Below are positions 47,480 to 58,793 of a stretch of 64,000 nucleotides of DNA, in pieces. The stretch is taken from the NCBI GenBank assembly GCA_025769875.1, contig JAGFNK010000209.1:1-64000 (forward strand). Reading direction: 5' to 3'. The translations under genes and the position numbers were made by a program. Position 1 is the stretch's first letter, and each line of letters opens with the position of its first letter. The notes below the pieces were generated by a model. The model worked only from the letters and a program-made list of their open reading frames with translations. It did no database searches and was not told the origin of the DNA. The stretch is from Russula earlei (lineage: Eukaryota > Basidiomycota > Agaricomycetes > Russulales > Russulaceae).

Positions 47480-47860
47480 TTCATCGATTGACGCCTTAAT
47501 GCACACACACTGCATCATGTCTACTCTTAGATAACTATAGCTTTCTGCCCAACCTCCATGAACAGTTTTGATTGAAGTCATTATTCTACCTCATGTTCTC
47601 GTACGACTACCATGATTCCGCCATTACAACCTTACATTGCTAGTACTTTACAGACAGATATCGAATAGAAATACACATGATCTAAGTCCCCACGGTGCGA
47701 AATGGGCATGCCGATTAACGCCAATCGCTTTTGGTGCCCCATATGCACGCATCACGATACTTCGCCTTCCTTCACCGCTGTATTATTTTCACTACTCGCT
47801 CTTATCCACCCCCAAATGCACGCACGAAGCTGGACTCCCGGCTAGCCTAGTAACTTTCAA
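41967..47860 (+). repeat. Tandem duplication unit, left
   Basis: Gene plus ~380 bp of 3' flank, repeated at 48626-54480 with an offset drifting between about 6656 and 6664 bp. The promoters are unrelated. Confidence 0.85.
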
Positions 47861-48625
47861 GTAACGTTTCAAATTGGCCATCTGTCATGTGACTCGGGCC
47901 CGCACGTGAGTTTCGCATCAAGTCCTCATGCCTTTCAACATCCTCCTTTCCAATTCCAAGAGTTTCGAAGAGAATCAAAAGCTCGCAAATAGCCGGTAGT
48001 CGACTCGGTACTCTCTAACGACGTGTACTCGGTTCCGCCGTTTGCAAAACGCAGAGACTCAAATGACGTAGGGCGACAGTTGGCGCTACCGGAGCTCAGA
48101 GACCGGCGGGTTGCCCTCCGTCGGCTCACTTTAGGTGCCTAAGTCTTGTATCCTCGATGACCAACCCTGCTTCTCCAAATACCGTAAATCGTAACTGTCG
48201 CCGGTGCCTCATTGAGGGCACGACAAAGGCTGCAAGGTTAGTAACTATTGGCTAGGTCGACTACAAGCACGCTCTGCCTACTCTCTCCTACTATCATCCA
48301 CTCGCACCCTCCATAAGTTGGCGGCGCCCACGCACAAACGGAACTCGTTGAAAAGGCACCTTCTATGCATGAATCGGCATCTGTAACATAATGGTCTAGG
48401 CAATAAGAGGAAGTCTCTGACGATGCCCTGGAGCCGGATGCACTGCAAGAGGTACTCTCGGATCGGGGACTGTGTAACTGAAGCGTGGTTCGAGAGCATA
48501 TTGCTGCGCTCTATTTTGTGAAGGGCTGCCTTCAGGACAGGAAACATCCCTCGTGTCGGCGTGCAATATAATGCTCTTCATATGTGGCAGCGTACCTGCA
48601 CGCATTCCACACCTTTTTCTCTGTC
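47480..48625. other. Interval between the ABC copies
   Basis: 1146 bp. The first ~380 bp is copy 1 3' flank and matches the 3' flank of copy 2 (compare 47821-47860 with 54442-54480). The rest is unique sequence serving as the copy 2 promoter. Short open stretches show no family features. No TATA box near 48626. Confidence 0.55.
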
Positions 48626-51600
48626 ATGGCCAATGTCCACCGCTCACCTTCAAGCTCATCCCCAACCGGCAGCGTAAATATCGAGAAAGCGGAGAATGCT
48701 TTCCATGAACTCTCGCGCCAGTTCACTCAAGGCACCGTCGTCGACGATGAAGAACACGGTGCGGAAGGAGTCGATGCCCGCGCTTCGGGTGGCAGGGTTG
48801 CCAAGGATCTCGAGAAGGGAGCCTTCGACTCGGAACAAACCTTTGATCTTCGCGAATATCTCACCTCTTCGAACGACGCAAATGAGAGGGCGGGCGTAAA
48901 GCACAAGCATGTAGGTGTCATTTGGGAAGGTTTCCACGTCGACGTCCTCGGCGGCTCCAATTTCAAAGTGGGCCTGAGCTTTTTTCTGTGACCGTCGCGA
49001 TCGCTCATTCCTCGAATCTGAACACTAGCGTTGTGTGCGGACCTTTGGAGGTCAGTCCGCCGTGCTGTCAGTGATATGCAGGCTTTGGATTGACGAAACG
49101 CTCGCTCGCCGTGGTCTCTCCATCAGACGAAGCATGGCAATTTTGGTTCGCTCCTCTCTTTAAGCTCCGTGCTCTCATTTCCGGCCTTCTTCCGTCCCGG
49201 GTGAAGGAAGCCCCAATAACAACGACCATTCTGCACAAGTGCGTCGCTTCCATGGCCTTTTGATTCGAGGCACGTGTTCTCACTCAATTAAAGGTGCTCC
49301 GGTGTTTTGGAGCCCAGGCAGATGTGCCTCGTTCTTGGAACACCGGGATCCGGTTGTACGACCTTCTTGAAGGCCATCACGAACGAACGGCAAGGTTTCT
49401 ACCATGTTGGTGGAGATGTCCGATATGCCGGCATCGACTCGCAGGAAATGGCCGAGACATATAAGGGTGAACTCGTGTACAACGCCGAAGGTGTGTCACA
49501 GGCGTGTTACTCGGGCCTTTTCATTTCACCCACTCCTTTGGTTTCAGATGACGTCCATATTCCTACCCTGACTGTTGGCCAGACGCTCAACTTTTCACTT
49601 TCTACCAAGACACCAGGTCCCAATGGACGCTTACCAGGAATCTCTCGCTCAGAGTTCAATGCCTCCGTCAAGAACATGTTGCTCTCCATGTTGAACATTC
49701 AAGCACACAGAAAACACTCTCGTCGGGGACAGCTTTGTTCGCGGCGTTTCTGGCGGAGAACGCAAACGCGTCAGTATCGCAGAGATGATGACCACTCGCG
49801 CCCGTGTACAATGCTGGGACAATTCATCTCGCGGGCTGGATGCATCTACCGCTCTGGATTTCGTGCGGTCCCTCAGAATAATGACAGATGTCCTCGGCCA
49901 GACAACCTTTGCCACACTGTAAGAAATGTCCTTGACAGTTTCTCTCACGAATTGACAATGGTTTCTAGGTACCAGGCCGGCGAGGGAATTTATGAACTAT
50001 TCGACAAAGTGATGGTATTAGATCAAGGGCGTACTGTATACTTTGGGCCTCCAGACCAGGCACGGTCGTACTTCGAACAGCTTGGTTACCGATCCCTTCC
50101 TCGACAGAGCACTGCGGACTACCTCACTGGGTGTACTGACCCAAATGAACGGCAGTTTGCATCTGGTAGATCAGAGAAGGATGTTCCTAGTACTCCAGAG
50201 GCTCTGGAGGCTGCATTCCAAACATCGGACCTTGCTCTTGACGTAGCTGACGAACTTGGGAAATACAAGCTACGTATGGAAACGGAGAAGGAAGATCAGG
50301 AAGCATTCCGTGCTGCTGTTGCTGATGATAAGAAGAAGGGAGTGTCATTGAGGAGCCCTTACACTCTCGGCCTGAAGGACCAGGTGATTGCTCTGACCCG
50401 CAGAGAGTTCCAAAAGCGGCTGCAGGATAAATTCCGTATATACACAAGTTTTGGTTTCACGACTGTCAGCAATCTACCTTCCTTTGGGCTTTGGTGCAGA
50501 TTTGATGATTGTCATTCTAGGCACTCGCATTTTTTATTGGTGGTTGTTACTACAACCTCGCCCCTACGTCCGCCGGTGCGTTTACTCGCGGGAGCGCGCT
50601 ATTCCTTGCAGTCCTGGTCTCATCCTTCGACAGTTTCGTGGAGGTTTGTGGCTCGCTTTATATCAGTGCACATTCGTCCAAGACTCACGTTTTGTCAGAT
50701 GCCAGCACAGATGCTTGGTCGCCCAATTATCAGGAAGCAGACTCGCTATGGCTTCTATCGCCCGGCCGCCGTCCAGATTGCCAACGCACTTTCCGACATG
50801 CCTTTCTCAGCCACGCGTATTCTTATCTACGACATCATAATCTATTTCATGACGCATCTTTATCGCTCACCAGGCAGATTTTTCACGTTCTACCTTGTCA
50901 AGTACACCGCTTTCCTGGCAATGCAGGGACTCTTTCGTACGATCGGGTTGTTCTGTAATAATTACCATATAGCGTTTAGGTTGGCCGTGGCCTTGTTCCC
51001 AAACCTCATAATGTATGCTGGATATATGATCCCGATCAATAGAATGAAGCGCTGGTTATTTTGGATCGTAAGTCCCCTGCCTTCCTTGGGCCTGCTCTTT
51101 CTGATCATGTCACACCAGTTCTACATAAACCCAGTCAGTCATGCATGGTCAGCGCTAATGGAAAACGAATTTGAACCTCTCACAGTACATGTACCTCCAT
51201 CCTTCGGAGGTTGCCTCGCCCTCATTCTTTTATACAGCTCGCCTGCGATGGCGCATACATCGTCCCGCGCAATACCGGCAATGCCACCACATATCCGTAT
51301 GATGTCACATAATCACAATTTCTTCACAGTTCTCATGTATTACACAGTATCGGATTAGGCCAAAATCAGGCATGCACACTTTTCGGCGCCCGTCCTGGAT
51401 CCTCTTCAGTGTCCGGAAAAGATTACATCAAGGCTGGCTATGGCCTTGATACAGCAGATCTTTGGCGTCGAGACTACCTTGTCCTTGTCGCATTCCTTGT
51501 CTTCTTTTGGTTTACTCAGATACTCGTCATTGAGGTGTATCCGGTGAGCATCACCGTGATTCTCCTCGAATTCCTACTGATAGTGTCTCTGTCTGTGCAG

Positions 51601-54141
51601 CAATTTGTAGGTGGTGGTGGCGGCGTTGTCTTCTTTACGAAGGATACTCCTGAGTCGAAGAGGCTTAATGCGGAGCTGAAGTTGCGTAAGGCCAAGAAGG
51701 CTGAGGAGGAGCGACAGGAGAAAATTCGAGCCATGGATGGAATAAAGATAAAAAGAGATTCGTACGTTCTACGCATCGTCAAAATGCTCCATATTCACGC
51801 ACGTCCACCTCTCTCACAGAAATCCATTTACTGAAAGAAAAGCGTTTACTTGGGAAGGCGTCAACTACCACGTTCCTGTTGCAGGTGGCTCCTTGCAGAT
51901 TCTCAATAACGTCTACGGTTACGTGAAGCCTGGAACTCTGACTGCGCTGATGGGAGCATCTGGTGCTGGTAAAACGACCTGTCTCGATGTCCTCGCTCAA
52001 AGGAAAAACATTGGCGTGGTATCTGGGGACGTTCTTATCGATGGCCGACCGCTCGATACTGGTTTCGCGCGGGGAACTGCATACGGTTCGTGTTCTTGAT
52101 GATCGTCACGTCACGGCATAGGGATTAATCTGATGCATAGCCGAGCAAATGGATGTCCACGAACAGAACACCACCGTCCGCGAAGCTCTTCGCTTCTCTG
52201 CTTACCTCCGTCAAACCTTCCATGTTTCAAAGGAGGAGAAGGATGCCTACGTCGAAGATGTGATAGAGCTTCTTGAACTGCAGGATCTTTCCGAAGCTAT
52301 CATCTGGAGCCTTGGTGTGGAGGCGCGCAAGCGGCTTACTATTGGCGTCGAGCTTGCGAGCAAACCTGAACTCCTGCTCTTCCTGGATGAACCGACCTCT
52401 GGACTGGATGCGCAGAGTGCATTTAATCTTGTTCGTTTTCTGCGCAAGTTGGCGGACAGTGGGCAGGCCATATTGTGCACGATTCATCAACCGTCGTCAT
52501 TGCTTTTCGAGAGCTTTGATCGGTTGCTGTTGCTTGGAAAGGGCGGGAACACGATATACTTTGGCGAAATTGGAGACGACTCGGATGTGATGCGGGAATA
52601 CTTCGCGCGATATGGTGCACGATGCCCGCCGAATGTGAACCCTGCGGAGTATATGCTGGAAGCGATTGGAGCGGGCGTTACTCCTAGGATTGGTGATCGT
52701 GATTGGAAAGACATCTGGGTTGATTCGCCTGAGTTTGCTCGGGCGAAGTTGGAGATCGAGGAGATCAAGAGGGAAGCTTTGTCTCGTAATCGGAGCTCAA
52801 ACAGCAAGCAAACGATGTGTAAGTTTGTTCGAAGCGGGTGGAAGTGTTATTGCTGACCTGTAGATTCAGACGCGACACCACTGTTATATCAGCTGAAGAT
52901 AGTCGTGCAACGGAACGCACTTTCGTTGTGGCGATCACCCGCATATGTCTTCACACGACTCTTCTCACATATCCAAGTTCCCTTCTTTGTGTCGTTACCG
53001 TTCCTTCGACTGGGGCATAGCTCGAGAGATCTTCAGTATCGTGTTTTTGGGGTGTAAGTGTCCTCCTTGTTTGGCCTTAATCATTCCTGATACTGTTCTA
53101 GCTTTTGGGTTTCTTTCCTCCCTGGTCTTGTCATCCCACAGCTGAATCCGGTATTCATTATGAATCGCCTCGTTTTTATTCGAGAAGCATCGAGTAGAAT
53201 ATATTCGCCATACGTCTTCGCCATTGGTCAACTTCTCGGAGAGATGCCTTATTCCATCCTCTGCGCACTTATATACTGGGCACTGTTGGTGAGCTTTTCA
53301 GCGCGTCGGACTCCGTCGTAACTGATGCATTTCATAGGTAAACTTGATGCACTTCGGTCAGGGATCGGCTGGCACGAACGGCGTTGGGTTCCAGTTACTT
53401 CCTATTTTGATCACAGCACTGTTCGCTGTAACTCTTGGCCAACTAGTCGCATCAATTTCGCCAAGTATCCAGATTGCCGCTTTGTTCATAGCTCCGACCA
53501 TAATCACACTTAGTAATATGTGCGGGGTGACGATCCCGTACCCAACTCTCAGCAAGTTCTGGAGATCCTGGTTGTATCAGCTTGACCCCTACACTCGAAT
53601 GATTGCCGCCATGCTGTCAACAGAGCTCACGTATGTTACTTCGCAATAATGGAGGGGGGGGGGCTTTGCTTAATCATTAATCTCCAGCGGACTGACGATA
53701 ATGTGTGAGCCAGATGAATTTGCAGTGTTCAATCCCCCACTTGGACAGACGTGCGCGGCCTGGGCAAACGATTTCGTGACTGCTGCCGGTGGCTACCTTG
53801 ACAATCCGAATGATTCTACGGGATGTAGGTATTGCCAGTACAAGGTGAGTGACTTGGACACAGAGGGTCTTGTTCTCGCGTTGAATTCATTCAAGGTTGG
53901 GGATGAATTCTTCCTGCCACTGAACATCCGATACTCGCATCGTTGGCGGGATGTGGGAATTTTCTTCTGCTTCTTTGGTGCGTTGACACGGCGCGTAGCA
54001 GTCTACCGTGTACCTGACATCACTTTCTCTAGCGTTCAATTTCGTCGCTACTATGAGTGAGTTTCCCTTACGTGTGCGCCACGACAACGTTTACGAGCTC
54101 CTTCAGTTGCTTCACGTTACCTTCGTTTCGCCCAGCGGTAG
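48626..54141 (+). pseudogene. PDR-type (ABCG) ABC transporter, copy 2, one-base insertion in NBD1
   Basis: Tandem paralogue of copy 1 with the same 20-exon plan: 48626-48967, 49029-49050, 49127-49238, 49294-49490, 49548-49918, 49969-50464, 50521-50643, 50699-51067, 51119-51184, 51238-51296, 51348-51534, 51601-51761, 51820-52085, 52141-52818, 52864-53053, 53102-53288, 53338-53630, 53688-53977, 54033-54056, 54107-54141. Every exon has the copy 1 length except exon 5 (371 versus 370 nt) and exon 12 (one extra Gly codon). The extra base is an A in ATTCAAGCACAC (49701-49702; copy 1 reads ATTCAGCACAC). It shifts the frame just before the NBD1 signature, so translation loses NBD1 and everything after it. 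NBD1 also has Arg for Gly before MCLVLG. No other lesion was seen, so a very recent mutation or an assembly error is likely. Confidence 0.8.
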
Positions 54142-54480
54142 AATCATCGATTGAAACCTCAGTTTGCCCTCGAACGCCTCGAACTGATGTCGTAATACTA
54201 CCTTACGCTGTCGTGTAGACACTGGTTTATAAAATATTCTGAATCTGAGTGACCAGTGCCAAAAAGGTAGGTCGGTAACGCCGACCGGAACCGGGTGATT
54301 TCCCTGACATGATCAAGTGAGGCGGCAGTTCCGGGCGCCACGAGCACACGGGATCTGCTTCACCTTCTTTCCTTCACCGTCCTCTTGACGTGTTCTTTCC
54401 ACCATTCGCTCTGATCCGCCTCCACCTGCCCCGCCGTGCAGACGCACGAAACTGGACTCCCGGCCAGCCCAGTATAATTT
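48626..54480 (+). repeat. Tandem duplication unit, right
   Basis: Right member of the pair. Identity to the left unit is patchy, from near-perfect blocks including introns to clearly diverged blocks. Confidence 0.85.
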
Positions 54481-54597
54481 CGATCTATGGATGGACAAAG
54501 GTCCGCTGTCCACTTCATCTAGTAAAGACGCGTTCAGTTGGCCAACCTCTGTGAACGCGCAGGCCGTCGGAAACTGTATTCACCTCCATCTACATCA
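54142..54597. other. 3' flank of ABC copy 2 and carrier promoter
   Basis: 456 bp. 54142-54480 is the duplicated ABC 3' flank, including a GTCGGTAACGCCGACCGG inverted repeat (~54270-54290). The rest precedes the carrier gene. Confidence 0.5.
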
Positions 54598-56055
54598 ATG
54601 ATGCCCTCCGACGTAAGCCAGACCAGCCACCGACTGCTTTCGAAAAAGCAGGCTGACGTGTATGCGGCTCCCCTTCACGCCCAGGTAACAAAGCGGTCGT
54701 CTGCGCGCTCTCGGCGAGCTACATCTCGACATTTGCAGGATACCCGGTGCGTGCGTCTCTTGCCTTTTCAGAGGTGCTTGATTTATTCATTTTTTTTCTT
54801 ATGCACTCTTTGTGAGGCAGTTGGATTCGCTCAAGTCGAGGCTACAAACCCAGAAGACACCGATTTCAGTCCCTCGCATCGCCCTACTCGTTTACCGCGA
54901 GGAGGGCATCGTCGGGTTTTATAGAGGGTTGTGGATCCCGCTCATCACCATCTCTTTCGTCCGTACGTGCCCTCCATATTAGCTTAGAGGGCTTGGACAA
55001 ATGACCGTACCGGTCATGCCATGTCAGGCGCCGCATCATTCACCATATACACCCGCACGAAGGAGTTTTTCCGGGATCACCGATTGGTTGACCACAGCAA
55101 GTTACTCGGGTGTGCTACAGTCGGTGGAATTGGCGGCGCGATGGCTGGTTCCTTGATATCTTTCGGGAGTGCACGTGCGTTCTCACCTGGTTTCTAATAT
55201 TCCGTTTTCTCATTGTGTTGTATACCATATCAGCCTTCGAGCTTGTCAAGGTTAGCTGGCGTTGATGGGCATGCCGTGCATCGCCGTTTTCTGATGTATT
55301 GCTATCAGGTTCGTCGGCAGCTAGAATACACGATCGCGGAGAGGAAGGGAATCAAGCTGGTCAGACCACCGAGCACGTCCGCAGCTGTACGTGATATTTT
55401 CAAGATGAATGGGATTTTTGGGTTGTATACGGGCTTTTATCTCCACTTTCGTGAGCGAGAATCCTCGCTTGACCTACTAAAAGCAGCTGACGTAGCACCA
55501 AGTACGTGATACTGCTGGCACAGCGCTCTACTTTCTAGAATACGATGGGATGCGTCACTTGTTAGGGAGACACCCATCAGGAGAACAGGGTCCCACTCCT
55601 TCGTGGTTCCCAATCCATGCGTCCCTTGTGCCGTTTGTCTGTGGGTCCTTGTCTGGCGTGACGTCTTGGGCCCTTATTTATCCCATGGATGTGTAAGATC
55701 GTCCCTTCCGTCAATCACACTCCTGCACTCACCCCGTTCTCGCCTTTTTCTGTCAGTGTCAAAACGAAGGTACAACAGCGAGCCATGGCTGGTGAAATGT
55801 ATCGGAGTCCAGGGGAAACACTCCATCGCCTGATCAGAGGTAAGTTACCTTTCTCAGGGTGAATGACGCGGGAGCTAAATTGCGAACTGAGGACCCGACC
55901 CACAAAACCCGAAACCTCTCCTTGCCGGCATCACACGCATATACCGCGGCCTTGGCGTGAGCGCATTGCGTAGCGTAACCACTCACGGCCTGCTCTGGAC
56001 GTTCTTCGACCTTGTCGCAGGCTTTATCGACAACCTCCCCACATCCCCTTCCTGA
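54598..56055 (+). CDS. Mitochondrial carrier family (SLC25) protein
   Basis: Six-helix inner-membrane transporter. Placed exons end at 54746, then 54821-54962, 55028-55174, 55234-55250, 55309-55450, 55503-55692, 55757-55839 and 55892-56055, all phase-consistent. The three tandem carrier repeats are marked by the PX(D/E)XX(K/R) signatures GYPLDSLKSRLQ, SAPFELVKVRRQ and IYPMDVVKTKVQQR. Other visible segments are REEGIVGFYRGLWIPL, GGIGGAMAGSLISFGSA and RIYRGLGVSALRSV. One exon is only 17 nt. The first exon is unresolved: the frame of NKAVVCALSASYISTF is open from ~54652, but joining it to the ATG at 54598 fails in phase, so the start is tentative. The substrate cannot be named. It resembles a fungal carrier group of unassigned transport. 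Confidence 0.82.
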
Positions 56056-58793
56056 TTTCTCAATCCCCACACTGTACCTACAACACTACCTGCCTGCAAC
56101 GCATCACTGGCCACCAACCTTGCATTTTTAGGTCTATAGATATTCACAATATACGTTATAGCACACAGCGAGCAATGAACATATTCTTGGGACCCCAAAC
56201 GGATGCTCCCTGAAAGAGCGATTTGTCACTTCGAAGACTCCGAGGAGTCGCCGTTGGCAGCGATAAGGTACGCCGGTTGACCCATATCGAGTCAAGAGAG
56301 ATGAACGCACTTCGCTAACCCATAGAGGACAACTATTACCCCATCGCGCGGTCGTGTTACGGAAGGGTCAATTGTCATCGTCATAAGTCCGATACTCCTC
56401 GGGGTTGCGGAGGCGACGGTAGGTTCGCGTTGCCCTCGTTTGGAGCCGCGATTATTGCGATCGCCCTTCATGCTCCAACTCGAGGTGCCCGGGCCATGAT
56501 TAGTCCACCGCTCCATGGATCCCACGGCAGTTGGGAGGCAGACGGCAAGGAAAATCGAATCGGAGGTTGTGCGGAGAAGTTTATAGACCATTTCTTCTTT
56601 ACTTCTTTCCCTCAAGTTCTAGCCCTCTATTTTATACTTTCCCTATCGGAGACATCTGCGTGTCTGACCACCTGGCGTGGCACTATAGCGGTCGCACACA
56701 CATCGCCTCTGAGTCGTGTCGCGCGTTTGTTTGGGGAAAAAAGAAACGGAGTTCTGCATTTCTGATATCGTCCGTTGAGATATCTGAGTGTGCCTTCCTC
56801 GCGCTTCCTCTGGCGCAACTCGAATTGTCGAATCTCCCGTCATCCCTACCCCTCCCCCTCCATTCCGGGCCTGCCGCGGTCGTTGTCCCGGCTCCGCGTG
56901 CACGCTATCAATCTCATTGTCTGAGGAGGATCATAATTCGCAGGTCTCACCTTCGCTCTCTGCTCCGTATTGTGTGGCGAACGGTGTCATTCCATTCTTG
57001 GGGCGCCCAGGGTGCCGGCCAAAATCCCGCCCTGGCCAGGATTTACAACAAAGTACAGCGTCCGCGCACACCACGTTGTGATCCCAATTATTACGGCCTG
57101 TACGGAAGGTCATGGCCACTGTGACTACTCTTATCCCCGTACGTCATGATAAGCCCACCCTGACAGAGAGTTGCAGGAGTACAGTACTGGTACAGTACCC
57201 TGGATAAAATAAACTGGTTGTCAGAGTGGTTTGGAAGGGTGGGGGCGAACTTGAGCGCTGAGCGCCGAGCCTTTGAAGGCTGGCCATTTGCCTCCTTGAG
57301 CAATGATCAATCAATTGATATTGGTCAAGAATACATTGCGTACTCCAATTTATCCTAACCTCCGACGCAGCTGACGATTTCGGGTGTCTTTTTTCAAATG
57401 CCTGCATTTGTCTATCCACTCCGGAAAGGAGTAAATGCATACGTTTCCTGAACAAAAAATGTGGTCCTCCAATGGCACTTAGGGAAACAAAGTGTGGGGC
57501 TCAGATGTGCGTGATCAGCCCGTCACAATCTCTGTAAAACACGTGTCCACAGATAGTTTAGTTTTTGATGTGAAACGCGAGTGCTTCACCAAATCTTCGC
57601 GTTTATCGATTGGAAGTGCGAGGGGCTGATCGTTTTCCGCATCAGGAAAATTGCCATAAGTGCTAACAGTGCAGCGCAGCGCCATCTTCCAGTGATGGCT
57701 TTGAAGGCACTGAGGACTTGTGCACTTTCCCCGGAGTTATACTGCGACTCCACTTTTGCATGTGTTCAGTTTCACGTACCGTACTGGCCAGTGGAGCCGG
57801 AGAAAAGGGCAGGTATCCGGAGTGTCGTGACACTCGCCACCGTTACCATGCGAGATATCCGCGATGCTAGCTTCAAGATGTCGGCAGAGGGACGAGGCAA
57901 TCATTAAAGGAGAAAGCGAGAGACTCATATCCGTGAACGTGAGGGTAAGACATTTCATGAGGTGAGCTGGTAGCTCACCTGCCGATGTGACGGCAATAAT
58001 GTTGTCCAAGTAGATAAAGGATTTGTTAACTCAAAGTTCCACTAATTGACCCTCGGTAAGAGATCCGGAGAAGCACCAAGAGAAACCCCAAAGAAGAGGA
58101 ACAGTGATCCTAAGAATGCGACCGTCCCAAGTATTTTTCAGATGCTCTTTTTTCGCCTTTTTACGACTGTACTCTGCTTTCTGTTTTAATTAGCCGGTGG
58201 CCAGGCAGCGTCGCTGAAGTGGATGCGCTTTTGCTCAAGCGGCCCCATCATAGCCGTGACCCTGCGGGTTCCATATCTTCTGTGCGGATATTTAATGGTG
58301 GACTCGGATAAGGAAAGCCCTTGGCCATGAAAACTTGGCCCTGGAAAAAGTCAGGGGTTCTGCCAGGCTGGGGAGTGCATGCAGCTGGAGAAGTGGCCCT
58401 GTATCTACCAGGGCCGGCGTGCAGACCGATGAGAATGTTTTCAGTTCAGGATATGAACAACTGCGCTGAACTGATGCCCCTGTCGGACCTGCACTGCGTT
58501 CACGTGATGCGTTACCCCCACACGCGCACGCGTTCCCCATGAGCTTTGATCATAGACGCCACCCGACAGCCGCAATCACTAACTGTAATCGTATATAATC
58601 CCAGTTAGCAGGACAGCGGTAAATAAGGCCTTTAGGGAATCAACAGACAGGCCCCATCAAATCCTTTCGAAAAAATACGAGGGCCGTACCCTAGAATGAT
58701 GTTTCATCAATAGCTGCAAACGTTATGGCAATTGCCAGTCATCGCACGTATATCAAGGCCAAGATAGAATCCCATCGACAACACATACGCAGC
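56056..58793. other. 2.7-kb intergenic interval
   Basis: No supported gene on either strand. The longest open stretches (56531-57124 plus; 57581-57907 plus) show no domain, no splice logic and ordinary composition. A GTACAGTACTGGTACAGTAC near-palindrome lies at ~57178-57197. The last few hundred bases are the P450 promoter. Confidence 0.5.

Noticed and set aside
49307..51358. A single 683-codon open frame in ABC copy 2
   Set aside because: It runs through the one-base insertion and several in-frame introns. The product is out of frame across the NBD1 signature and is not a real protein.
56531..57907. Open frames between the carrier and the P450
   Set aside because: Ordinary-length chance frames without motifs, splice sites or coding-like composition.
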